Source: Piezodorus guildinii (Eukaryota; Arthropoda; Insecta; Hemiptera; Pentatomidae). From it: 64,000 bases of DNA. The notes beneath the pieces were generated by a model, which saw only the letters and a program-made list of their open reading frames with translations, searched no databases and was not told the DNA's origin. This document shows positions 54,563-64,000 of this stretch, in pieces (the first letter of the stretch is position 1; each line of letters begins with the position of its first letter). The stretch spans positions 168,880,366-168,944,365 of the forward strand of contig CM041295.1 of assembly GCA_023052935.1 (NCBI GenBank), given 5' to 3'. The position numbers were made by a program, and so were the translations under genes.

Positions 54563-55068
54563 TTTATTATTATATTCATTGAATTTTACAACTGTATTAT
54601 TGAATACATCAAGCCAATTTGAGGAATACATTAAATAATTGTATGATATACTTGTAGAGTAACTAACCATTGGCAGCATTCAAAAACTAAACGAGAAGAG
54701 AGGAGCCTGCTTTGGGCCCAACATTAAGGTCATTATGGATCAATTTATTCGTTAAAAAGTTGGGAGCGTTGAGGAATTTATGAAGGATTTTACATTGTAA
54801 GGATTGGATACAAGGGGAATTTAGTAAATTTAGAAAAGCTATATTCCGTGATTCCTAAGTGGGTTTATGATAACCATATAGATGAGCCTTTTGTAGTTAA
54901 GAGGGAGTTTTGAGCGTTTGTCCTGTGTTTAAGTATCAAAAAGCGGCGTGCTGTTTCTTGTCGTTTCAATCATCTATCAGGATTCCAAGCTAGGCGTTTA
55001 TCAAGATGAAGAATCGGACCTGTTCAACAGGGATATGAGGGATATTACTGAAAGAAAAATATAAATAT
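54563..55068 (-). mobile_element. Jockey-A LINE 3' end
   Basis: Minus strand UTR (TTTTACAACTGTATTATTGA), internal deletion across the ORF2 terminus, then C-terminal coding blocks up to GATATGAGGGATATTACTGA. Degenerate. Confidence 0.7.
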
Positions 55069-56429
55069 AGTAGAAAGTTTAATTTAATTTAATTTTATAA
55101 TCTTCACCAAAAATTTCATTGGATAACTTTGTGTATGTCAACTTCATTAAATCAGTGAGCAAAAAGGAATTAGAACATTGCTAAAACTTTTAGAACACTA
55201 TAAATGTCAATGAAATCGGATAGAATGTTGTTCTGTCTTATTTTTTTCAACTGATTTTATAAAGTTGACTTAGCATAAGTCTTGTTTGGGCGCCAGAAAC
55301 TAACGCTACGACACTCTTCTTCTGAGTGACTTGAACAACTTAGAGTGCTTCTTCAATATTGCTTCCTATTGCCAACTCTTCAGCCGGAGAACGGTTGCGG
55401 CGGTGAGGACGAGAAACGAAGAAAAGTCGAAGTTGGGTGCTTAACTAGGGTGGCGAGGGAGGGGAGGGGGTCGAGATAAGAAAGGGATGAATCGGCAAAG
55501 CAATCCTCCCGTGAAAACTGCTGAATATGGAAAGGGAAGGACAAACATACCTGACTCGAATAGCCCCTCCTCCTTCCAAAGGCTGTAAATTGTTTGTAAA
55601 TAATAGCCCCCTTCTATGTAGTCATTGTTATCCAACCGTTTTATGTTCACACCTAGTAAGCTACTTGTCATATCCTCATATCAGCACTATTCTATCATTA
55701 TCTGAATATGGGATAAATGGAACAGTCGATAAATACCAAAAATACGAGGGAAGTCGAGAGTACACTAGTTTTATAAGTAAGATAAATAATTGGGCAGTGA
55801 GAAAGTATTAATTCTCAGTAAAATCCCGATTGTCATATAGAGAATAATCGACTATCTGAGCTTCTTAGTGAATTTAATTTAATTTAGCATTGATTGATTC
55901 TTTGAAATCCAACCAAACGATAAGCATTAGTTTCGCACGATGTTTTTTAAGGTAATGTCCAAAATTTTTAAATGCAGCGAACTCAGTCCTGGTGGCGATC
56001 ACAAAGAAAACAATAAATAGTCTTTGTCTACTGTGAGTCAGATTGCCTCTTCTAAGGAGCCCAAGGAGCACTTCTTAGAGGAGCCCTGATGATGACCAAC
56101 AAAATGTGGGTCCAAACGTTCCTAGTTTAGTTTAGTAACATACTATTTCATTGTTGTTTTTTTTACTTCCTTCCGTACTATTTTCCTAATAAATCCCCAA
56201 AAGTCAATTATAGATATTTATCACAAAGAAATCAGTATCATTACATCTCTATCATCAGAAATGTTTTTTGGAAACGATACAGTTTCATTTTTAATGGTAG
56301 TATGCCAACAAATAATTACGTGTTATGATAAATAAATAAATAATAATAGAAAAATATCACAAAAATGATTCTTAGTATGGTAAATACTAATGGCTGTACA
56401 AAGAGGTGAAGTCACGTTCAAATTTAGAA
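55069..56429. other. Unassigned, GC-richer at 55290-55560
   Basis: The GC-richer stretch includes AGCCGGAGAACGGTTGCGGC and a GGGAGGGGAGGGGG run. Short frames on both strands, no motif. No gene can be supported. Confidence 0.4.
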
Positions 56430-56790
56430 AATAGGCATTTAAGCCCTGTAATATTCATACTTACTACCTGAATAAAACCTATCTGAAATTAAAGCATATT
56501 TAATTTGGATCAGTGTGGTGATTCAATCAAAATCGTTACAGCCGTTTTTAAAATAATCATAAAAATGTGCAAAATGCATTGTATAAAGTTGTACTTCTTA
56601 TCAGTAAATATTGGTGAAAACGTTGCTGTAACATTCCAGTCATATACTTGTTTTAAATGCGAAATTTCAGCATCTTACGACTTTTCATTTTAGAGCTTGA
56701 GTGTGGAAAGTTACACCGACCATTTTGCAGAACTTGGTCATTTGGAATGAGGAGAGCATAAAACGTGTGTTACTGAAGAGATTGAGTCAC
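56430..56790 (+). repeat. Helentron-like repeat, 3' half (copy k)
   Basis: Blocks in order: GGCATTTAAGCCCTGTAATA, GATTCAATCAAAATCG, TTGCTGTAACATTCCAGTCA, TACGACTTTTCATTT, CTTGGTCATTTGGAATGAGG, AAAACGTGTGTTACTG. The 3' hairpin is missing. Confidence 0.7.
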
Positions 56791-57112
56791 TTCCTTGTGT
56801 TCAGTAGTATACATTCTGTGGAAATTTCTTTGAACATTCATGTTTTTTCTGTATTGATCATTCTTTCCTATTTCTTTTTCTGATATGATGGTTTTATTTT
56901 TAATTTAGACCTGTCTTGGAAGCTTACTTTGATCTGTTTCTGAGTTGCTCTATCTAGTGAACCAGCTTGCTAGAGTTTTACGGTAACGGAAAAAATGAAA
57001 GATTTGTTTGGTTAGCCCATTCGGGTTCATTCTCAAAAGGTGTCTGAAAAATAAAAAAAGGAAAGAAAAGGAATCCATCGATGTATCCTTGCTATAACTT
57101 TCTATATTATAT

Positions 57113-57930
57113 GAATGAATGAAAAATATTTTTTATTCTGGGATAGCCTAATAATAATATGAAGTACAATTTCGAGATTCCAATTCTGCCTATACAAAGT
57201 TTATATTATTATATACTTCATTTATATACATAATGGCATGTACATTATACTACATATAATGAATTTATATATATGTACAAAGTTAATATTGCTACCTTAA
57301 AGAATTTTAAATAACATAAACATATACTTAAACAGTGAAAAATGAAGAAAATAATAATTGAATAAAGAATAAAGAAGCTGAATAGTTGAACTTAATAAAG
57401 GCACGGTAGATTGATATTCTATTGTAGATGGATTGAGATGTACGAATTGACTTAGGTTAGCAATTCCAGAATAAAGACGAAATTTAGTTCGCGGGTTACG
57501 CAAAGAATTTAGGTCACGGCTTAAAACCCACAGGTGGTCCTAGGATGTTTTAATGGGAGTAAAAAGTCCTTAGTTATGCCGTCCTTAGGGGACTTTAAAA
57601 GGTGGTCCCGAGCCTGTGCGATGTCAGGTACTTGTTAAAGATCCCTATCCTAATAAAACCTGGATAGACAAAATTTAGGACTCCCACTGTAGCATCGTCC
57701 GATTAGCTATAGTAGCATAAAGTGACGTTAAATAAATAAACAAACAAACAGAATAAAGACGCACGAATGACAAAGGATGTCTTAAAGGAAGTAGTTCTAT
57801 GAGAGGGAATTGGTAGGTTTAAGGGTTCGAATCTTGTGTTGAAAGAGTAGATAGAGAAGAGTTGAGCTATTCGTGTAGGCTATTACCCAATTCGATTTGG
57901 TTCTTGATTTTTCATGTTTTGAAATTCATC
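57113..57930 (-). mobile_element. CR1/L2-like LINE 3' end hosting SINE1
   Basis: Minus strand: C-terminus SFVIRASLFWN (right of the SINE), which continues left of it with KSIRTSQSIYN, then an AT-rich UTR ending in TTTTTATTCTGGGATAG at about 57113. Duplicated CAGAATAAAGACG around the SINE encodes part of the LFWN segment, so the SINE hit the coding end of this LINE. Confidence 0.65.
57480..57748 (+). mobile_element. SINE1 with 13 bp TSD
   Basis: 269 bp, flanked by CAGAATAAAGACG at 57467-57479 and 57749-57761. The head is diverged (TAGTTCGCGGGTTACG; GGTCACGGCTTAAAACCCAC as B-box region). The body is conserved and the tail is AAATAAATAAACAAACAAA. Confidence 0.88.
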
Positions 57931-58551
57931 CCTGCTCTCAAGTCAAGATAATAACTCCATTTTAAGGTGGTAATATTAAGAATGACTCAGTGCCTATTTT
58001 TTTTTTTTTTTTTTCTAAAAAAGCGATAACCTCCTGAAGGTGGATGTGGCTCATCTTTTATAAATTGTAAGGTGCGAGGGGACGAGAGGAGCCCAAGGGT
58101 ATCCCGTGGGATGATGGGCGGCCGATTAGGGCGGAACCTTTGCCCGAGGATTTATAGGAGCAGCAGCCGCCCCCGATAGATCTCCGCTCCCCCCCCTCCT
58201 TATTACCTTCTAGATTACCTGTAACCTCCCGTTGGCCAAATCTCAATTCGGCCATAAGTTAAACTCCAAATTGGATGAGCATCGATAGAACATTATGGCT
58301 TTTGCTTTAGCCATTGCATGTTGAAAAGATGAACACAAGAAGTTAGAGCCGGGATCCGAAGCTTCCAAGAGGTTCATCATATTGGTCCTACGTGCCGTTC
58401 ATCTTTTGTATTTTTTAAAAACCATATGATCGAAATACATTTAATTAACTCAGAAATTATTAGTGAATAGAAAAAAAAATCTGATGCCCTTAAAAGTTTT
58501 TTTCACGAAAATGTTTTTTTGTATTTGGCATCAAAAAAACGTATAATCCCA
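57931..58551. other. Unassigned, GC-rich island and poly-T
   Basis: Poly-T at 57998-58014; GC-rich 58060-58220 (GGGCGGCCGATTAGGGCGGA). A 65-codon minus frame there has no motif. Not interpretable as a gene. Confidence 0.4.
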
Positions 58552-60065
58552 AGTTTAAATCAATTTTAGAATTATTATTAACATTGAAGTTAATTAAAAT
58601 ACTAAGTTTATTCAGTTTCTTTGGAAAAAATTGATTTAGATTAAATATTATAACAAGATCAAATTATTAATAAGATTAAGCACTATTCCTTGCTTCACAC
58701 ATTTCTATATAAGATAATAATATTGACAGGCTTATCGAATCCCAAGGTTCGACGCCGATACCACCAAACTCCGCCGGCACCCAAGCTCCCGAGATCAGTT
58801 TTAACGCAATCTTCCCATCGACGCTTCGGCCTACCTTTCGGACGCCTACCGGTCGGATCAGCGAATACCAACTTTCTCGGAATCCGTTCCTCGCCGAGCC
58901 CAACAACTTTATTCGCCCAATTTAGTCTCCGCGATGCTATCAACTCAATAATATTCACAGAATACAAGTTCCGCGTTGTGTAACCTTCTAAACTCCCCAG
59001 TTGCCTCATCTCTCTTCGGACCAAATATTTTACGCAGTAACTTATTTTCGAAAACCTTAAGCCGTTGTTCATCCTTCAAAGTAAACGGCCACGTTTAACA
59101 TCCGTAAAGGACCGTCGGAAGAATAATAGTTTTATAAATTCTAACATTTACGTTTTTTGATACTAGAAGCCGCGAGCTAAGTAATTTAGCAACAGAATAA
59201 TAACACGGAATAATTTCCAACCTTTAACCGGGACTTTATTTCTTCCTGGATTTTATTGTTCTTGTTATTATCAAACCTAAATACTTGAATTTCTCTACGT
59301 GTTCAAAAGTATGCCCTGATATATCAATATCACATTCTTATTCGAGTCCTATTTCTTTACCGGTTTTTATTAAAACACTTGTATTTAGTTGTATGGTTTC
59401 CGTGCCTTCATCAAGCAGTACCAAATTATAAATTCTTTAGCTTTCCAATGATATATTATACATCAATATTACTGTGCTTATGTAAAAAAAAGAAACAAAA
59501 TTACATTAAATAAATATTTTCGCTTTTTCTCCTTTCATTCATTGGATTTTAAGTTATAAAATCCGTTCAACATTTATATTTACGCCCTTTTTATCAATCC
59601 TAATAAGATGAAATGGGTAATTTTTCAGAGTCTATAAAGTATCTAATTTTAAAATATCGGAAATTAAGCCCTGTCAGGCTATTTCAATTAGAATTAAACC
59701 TACATCATATTAAAGCCCATTAAATTTCACATCGATGTAAGGAGATTAATCAATTTTTTTAGAAAATCGCAAAAAGGTGCAAAATGCATAGTATAAAGTA
59801 GCACTTCCGGTCAGCTGATTCTGATGAAAAAGTTGCTGTAACATCTCGGGCGTATAGTTTACTTGAATATGAAATTTCAGTTTTCTACATATTTTCGTTT
59901 TTGCGCTAGACTTGCCACATACGGACACGGACACACGCAGACTTTTTTTGGGACTTGGTTATTTGGACTGAGGGGACCCTAAAACGTGTATTTTCGGTGA
60001 AAACTGGAATTGGAGAAATTTCACGATCACAATACTTTCCCTTACTTTATATTTCATAGTATATT
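58552..60065 (+). repeat. Helentron-like repeat, long copy with nested RTE fragment (copy l)
   Basis: 5' part 58552-58683 (TTAAATCAATTTTAGAATTA, GATTTAGATTAAATATTATA). Interrupted by the RTE-like fragment. Resumes at 59425 with TTCTTTAGCTTTCCAATGAT, AAATTAAGCCCTGTCAGGCT, TTGCTGTAACATCTCGGGCG, GGACTGAGGGGACCCTAAAA and CAATACTTTCCCTTACTTTA. The terminus itself is diverged. Confidence 0.75.
58690..59425 (-). pseudogene. RTE-like LINE ORF2 C-terminal part
   Basis: Minus strand, shifting frames: EHVEKFKYLG, EIIPCYYSVAKLLSSRLLVS, NVNVRIYKTIILPTVLYGC, TLKDEQRLKVFENKLLRKIF, GPKRDEATGEF, then frame 59072-58695 with SRRLNWANKVVGLGEERIPR and GRRPKGRPKRRWEDCVKTDL. This block series is the widespread arthropod endonuclease-RT terminus of RTE type. 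At least four frameshifts or stops. Lacks the RT core. Confidence 0.85.
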
Positions 60066-60324
60066 GATAGTTTCGTGAAAGGAATAAACATTGTGATTCT
60101 ATAATAAATTGTATGACGTACTCTTATCTCTACAATTATTGGCATGAAACTACTAAGGGCGGTCACAAAACAGCATATGAAAACGTCTCGTCAATGGAAG
60201 ATGTTATTTTTGTTAAATATTTCTCAAGGCTTCCATAAACTATATCATTTTTATCTTCGTCGTCTTCTTACAATCTGGTAAACGTTTCAGCAGACATGCT
60301 GATGTCTTCTTCAGGGTTCTCATT

Positions 60325-60660
60325 AAGAGAATAAAAAATAAGTTCATAGCGTTTTTCTATATTTCAATTTGATCTTTTTTGTGTTTATAAAATCATGTCC
60401 ACTTGGTCAATAATGTTTACATATTCGAAAAAAGGATTAGTTAAGGTGCTTTTATGCATCATTTTAACCGATATTCCTTATCTTTAAGTGATATTATGCT
60501 TGCTCAAAATGAACAGGAGAAAAAAATTCATTTCCGTTATTTAATGATTTTTTATTTCCGAAAAAGTATATCCGCTGCACAGAGGTCAACAAAATTGGCG
60601 ATGACATATTGTTTAAACAATTTCTCCCCTTTGAAAGGTTTCTGATTTTGATTAATATAA
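60325..60660 (+). mobile_element. Mariner copy, 5' part only
   Basis: AAAAAATAAGTTCATAGCGT and CTTGGTCAATAATGTTTACA match the mariner at 37959-38425. Plus frame 60454-60645 has the transposase start QNEQEKKIHFRYLMIFYFRK and a truncated first HTH. Right end missing. Confidence 0.65.
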
Positions 60661-60749
60661 AACAAAGTATTTAAAAAAAAAAAAATGATCAAAATCGGAG
60701 CTGTTTCTGAGTACTTTCTAAGATTGCCTGTTTTCCGGCTTCATTGACG

Positions 60750-60786
60750 CGACTATTAATACAGTTGTAAATTACTATAAATAAAT

Positions 60787-60800
<14 letters not shown>
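60750..60800 (+). mobile_element. Jockey-A LINE extreme 3' tail
   Basis: AATACAGTTGTAAATTACTA followed by AAATAAATAAAAAAAAAAAA, the 3' terminus of Jockey-A only. Confidence 0.55.
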
Positions 60801-60817
<17 letters not shown>

Positions 60818-61465
60818 TATGTAAATCTTTTATCGGGTTTTATCCAATGAACACTCAAGTCCTTTAAAAACGCGTTTTATGAATACAATAATTTTCTAAA
60901 GTTAATAATTACACACTTAGTTTTGGCCCTAATCATACTAAAACACTTTATTCCATAACTTTTAAATAGTGTTATTAATATAGTAAAAAAACAAAACAAT
61001 TCTAAATAACTGATTTTAATAATATTGTAATGAGAGATTTCGGTGATTCCTGTAAAACTTCCTAGAATGGATATATATATATAGTAACTTTTGGAAATCA
61101 ACTTCTCAATTGTCAATATTAATTTGAAATAGTTTAAGCGAGACGAGTCTTAGTATAAACACTTCAATAATTATTATTATATTATAATATAATAGTGGGT
61201 TACATCAGGACAATAACTTAATATTATCGAGAAAAAAATATCAAATATGAAATATTGAGTGGAAGGGGGCTGAGTATTATTTTGCCTAGGACATGAACTT
61301 GGGTGACGGCGGTCCTACATTTATCAAACGGAAACATTTTCAGAGGGAAAAGAGTATAGTAGGGAAAAACTACTTAAAGAAAAAGGTATAGCCCGTTTTT
61401 ATAATGATTAAAGTGGCCATCTAAATCAGAAAAGGTTGGACATTTTTGAAGCATTTAGAAGAACT
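60801..61465. other. Unassigned AT-rich DNA
   Basis: (AT)n at 60800-60820. Nothing else recognised. Confidence 0.5.
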
Positions 61466-61477
61466 TTTACTAAGATT

Positions 61478-61734
61478 TTTTTTTTTTTTTTTTTTTAGAA
61501 ACAATTCTTTATTGAGTTATATTACAATCTGTTTAATTTAGGACATTTTTAATAGTGATAAAGTACAACATTCATACTACAGTCACACGATATATTCAAA
61601 ACAATAAATTTATATAATAATAATGCAATATACATATATACAAAACAAAATCAATAGAAATATACACAAAAGTCACTCATACCTATATACAATTCACAAG
61701 CATACAGCACGTGAGTGGAGAATCTAGCCAATGC
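61478..61734 (-). mobile_element. Jockey-B LINE 3' UTR copy with 12 bp TSD
   Basis: T run at 61477-61496, then a 3' UTR nearly identical base for base to 17859-18096 with a small deletion (GCAATATACATATATACAAA). It ends before the ORF2 stop. Flanked by TTTACTAAGATT at 61466-61477 and 61735-61746. A recent, extremely 5'-truncated insertion. Confidence 0.92.
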
Positions 61735-61746
61735 TTTACTAAGATT

Positions 61747-62377
61747 AATATTAGTCCTCGAGAACTTTGTTTACAAAAGTCTTCCGTCACTCTTTTTTTA
61801 GTAAAAATTAAATAAATCTGTTAATATAAATGTGCTTATTGTTAAGGTAGCACCCAAATGTATAGGATATTCATTTTCTTCATTTTTCGCAATCCTTAGG
61901 ATTTATCTCAACTATTTCTTTAAAAAATACATAAAAATAAAAGGGCCCTGTAAGAACGTGTAAACTTACATGAGAGAAAGACTATGTTTTATTTTATTAT
62001 CTATTTTCTATATTATAATATATATATATATTAAAATAAGTTACAGATGAAATGAATCCTAAACTGATGGTGAGCTTATGCTTGACATTGCTCACTGATG
62101 ATGGCTCATATGTTTGTGCCGAAACGTGGACACAATTAAAATATTTTCCACAGGACTAACTCCTGATTATTTCAACTTATGATATTTTAAGCGGTAGACG
62201 ATACAGTCTCAATAAGAAGGATCTTTTCCTATGCGTCCTATCTTTCAGAAAAAGCAACTCCGTCCATACCCCTTGGCACTGAAGAAAGCATTGTTAAACC
62301 CACCTCCTTAATATAAATCTAAAGAAATTCATACCCCTAATAGTCGTTAGGGTTTTCGCTCTAGGAATTCGTACTGT
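61747..62377. other. Unassigned AT-rich DNA with hammerhead-like motif
   Basis: Short (TA)n at 62020-62031. CTGATGA at 62095-62101 and GAAAC at 62121-62125 enclose GGC/GCC (see findings). Otherwise nothing. Confidence 0.4.
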
Positions 62378-62620
62378 TTATTGGTCTAACGGTTTTGCAA
62401 GGAGTTTATTAGGCTGAGATCACACTAAGCCGTCAAGTTCTATTCAAAATTTTAGGGTATCTACTTCATAGTGTCTAGGTGAGCACAGGAGAGGTCCTAT
62501 CCGTTTCCTATGTTTCGAGCCAGGACTGAAATAACAATAAATAATTATCCTGACACAGCTGAGTTTGAATTGAGGACCTGGAAAACAGTAGTCCAGTGAC
62601 CTATTCACTCGTATAAAGCA
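62378..62620 (-). mobile_element. SINE2 (tRNA-derived), copy 2
   Basis: Body CTAACGGTTTTGCAAGGAGT matches 46790 copy. Head on the minus strand: B-box-like GGTCCTCAATTCAAACTC and A-box-like GGTCACTGGACTACTG. More diverged than copy 1 in the box regions. Confidence 0.55.
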
Positions 62621-62892
62621 ATTATTTTTTTTCAATTGGCTGAAATGTGTTTATACATTGCGTCTTCCAAAGGTGTACTCCCATGTATCGCATCGGAATT
62701 CCTATTTTTAGAACTTTTATCAAACATTTTCCCTTGATATAAGATCTTGTATGATGTTATTAACTCTTTTGGACCCGACAAATGCTTTCATTATACATTA
62801 AAATTTTGTTCCGATTCTATATGGCCTTGTATACACGAGAAGCGATTAATTGGATATTAGGAAACCTCTTTAACAACTGAATATCTTATAAG

Positions 62893-63826
62893 TAGGGCTA
62901 GGATTCCTATGTAAATACATTATAAACATTTTAACGCGATTGGGATCAAATTAAGCCAATTTAAATTTAAATATTTCTTACTTTGCGAATTTTTACATAT
63001 TTTATTCCATATTTGTCCATTTTTATATTTCTTTGCAACTAATCTGGATTACAAGTGCATGATAAACAATTTTCACTATTGCAGCTGTTAATTGCTTCTA
63101 AGAAGCAAATTCTACAAAACAATTGTGAGACTCCATCCCCCTTAATTTTGGCTCCGAATAAACAGAACAAACCTGTGAGTCGTTAACTGCGTACTACTCC
63201 TGCCAAACACGATTTGAAAATTATATTTTGTGATTTATTCCATATTCATTTTTGTCCGAATGGGAAAAGTCCCAAAAAACAACAACAAAGGGCCAGTTTT
63301 AAAATATCTCCGCGATTTTCTAACACTCGATACATTCCAATTTCTAACACTTATACAGATTTTGTCGAGCGTTATTGCAGGTCGACATTCCGTTAAGCAA
63401 ATTTAATGATCCGTCTCTTAGATTATTTTTGGAAAAGTACATTGAAAAAAAATGTCTGATGAATTCACTTTGAGAAAAAACTACCTGCAAGATATATATC
63501 AAGAACTATTGCAAAAATACGAGAAAATATCAAGGAGGAACCAATTCGGTCGATGCTAAGGGCCCAATCAAACTAGTTTTACCTTTGAAAATGCCTTCAG
63601 TTTCGAACTGTTTTCCTTACAGCGATCAAAACGATGGTTGTATTTTTTATGTTTAAAATAAAACCGTTTTTGTATTGAAATAAAAAAGAATGAGAGTATA
63701 GACTGTTTTAGAAGGCTATTTACATATTTCACTAATTTTACATAATCATTTCCATATTATTATCAAAACCAAAAGATATATATTTACATATTTGCTATTT
63801 TTAGTTACAAGAAATTCCCAGCCCTA
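62893..63826. mobile_element. hAT-like non-autonomous DNA transposon
   Basis: 934 bp. Left end TAGGGCTAGGATT and right reverse complement TAGGGCTGGGAATT are short TIRs. Flanks CTTATAAG (62885-62892) and CTTCTAAG (63827-63834) are an 8 bp TSD with one mismatch. Near the ends TATTTACATATTT and its complement recur (62909, 63716, 63780), as in hAT subterminal arrays. A 60-codon frame at 63214 has no transposase feature. TIR sequence, 8 bp TSD and size fit a hAT MITE. Confidence 0.75.
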
Positions 63827-64000
63827 CTTCTAAGTGATTCCAACTCTCTGTTCTAGCTAATCTCATCTACTATAAAGAAGGCTTAAAAGAGGCAATACGG
63901 TTTCTTATACGAGTCCATCATTTTCCTAATTACAATTAGGAGGGAAGTTGGGAGATACCTGCTTAAGATTGCGATGGGGAGAAGGGAAGGAGGGCGGGAG

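Noticed and set aside
1..64000. LTR retrotransposon or endogenous virus sequence
   Set aside because: No paired LTRs, protease, integrase or envelope-like motif found; all RT blocks are of non-LTR type.

Overview
This 64 kb window is AT-rich eukaryotic DNA made largely of dead transposable elements. I found no convincing host gene, rRNA, tRNA gene, CRISPR array or bacterial-type operon. The mix points to an arthropod, probably an insect or crustacean: Jockey-type LINEs whose ORF1 carries PRE_C2HC and CCHC knuckles, I-type LINEs, CR1/L2-like and RTE-like LINEs, tRNA-derived SINEs, mariners, and a non-coding family resembling Helentron/DINE-1 elements. I cannot name the species.

Layout. 0.3-1.3 kb: a CR1-type ORF1 with a PHD finger, minus strand. 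2.4-7.4 kb: Jockey pieces, one carrying endonuclease and RT, with mariner and repeat fragments between them. 7.7-12.3 kb: CR1/L2 and mariner scraps, then a 1.3 kb TIR element sitting inside a Jockey tail, then an RTE reverse transcriptase scrap split by a retrotransposed tail. 13-17.6 kb: Jockey 3' ends, a SINE and the Helentron-like repeat. 17.8-21.0 kb: the best preserved LINE (Jockey-B, RT with YADD) abutting a CR1/L2-like element, then a 396 bp near-perfect palindrome. 21.6-23.6 kb: Helentron-like repeats. 23.7-32.7 kb: a 9 kb block of LINE coding remnants, all on the minus strand (I-type endonuclease, a 3.6 kb Jockey-A copy, an I-type C-terminus, a Jockey ORF1 and an I-type ORF1). 33-42 kb: mostly unassigned AT-rich DNA with microsatellites, a SINE, mariner and CR1/L2 scraps. 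42.2-43.0 kb: Jockey inside Jockey with a clean target-site duplication. 44.5-48.8 kb: a TIR element, an RTE 3' end, a second SINE family and a deleted mariner. 50-53.7 kb: a stack of nested insertions. 54-61.8 kb: CR1/L2, Jockey, RTE and Helentron-like pieces and a SINE with a 13 bp TSD. 62.9-63.8 kb: a hAT-like non-autonomous element.

The elements do not form a pathway; they form a stratigraphy. Old CR1/L2, RTE and Helentron-like sequences are hosts. Jockey-A/B, SINE and small DNA elements are later guests, and several insertions can be ordered because target-site duplications or a broken reading frame survive. Almost every coding remnant has stops or frameshifts, so no active element is expected here, although the Jockey-B copy and its short 3' derivative look comparatively young.
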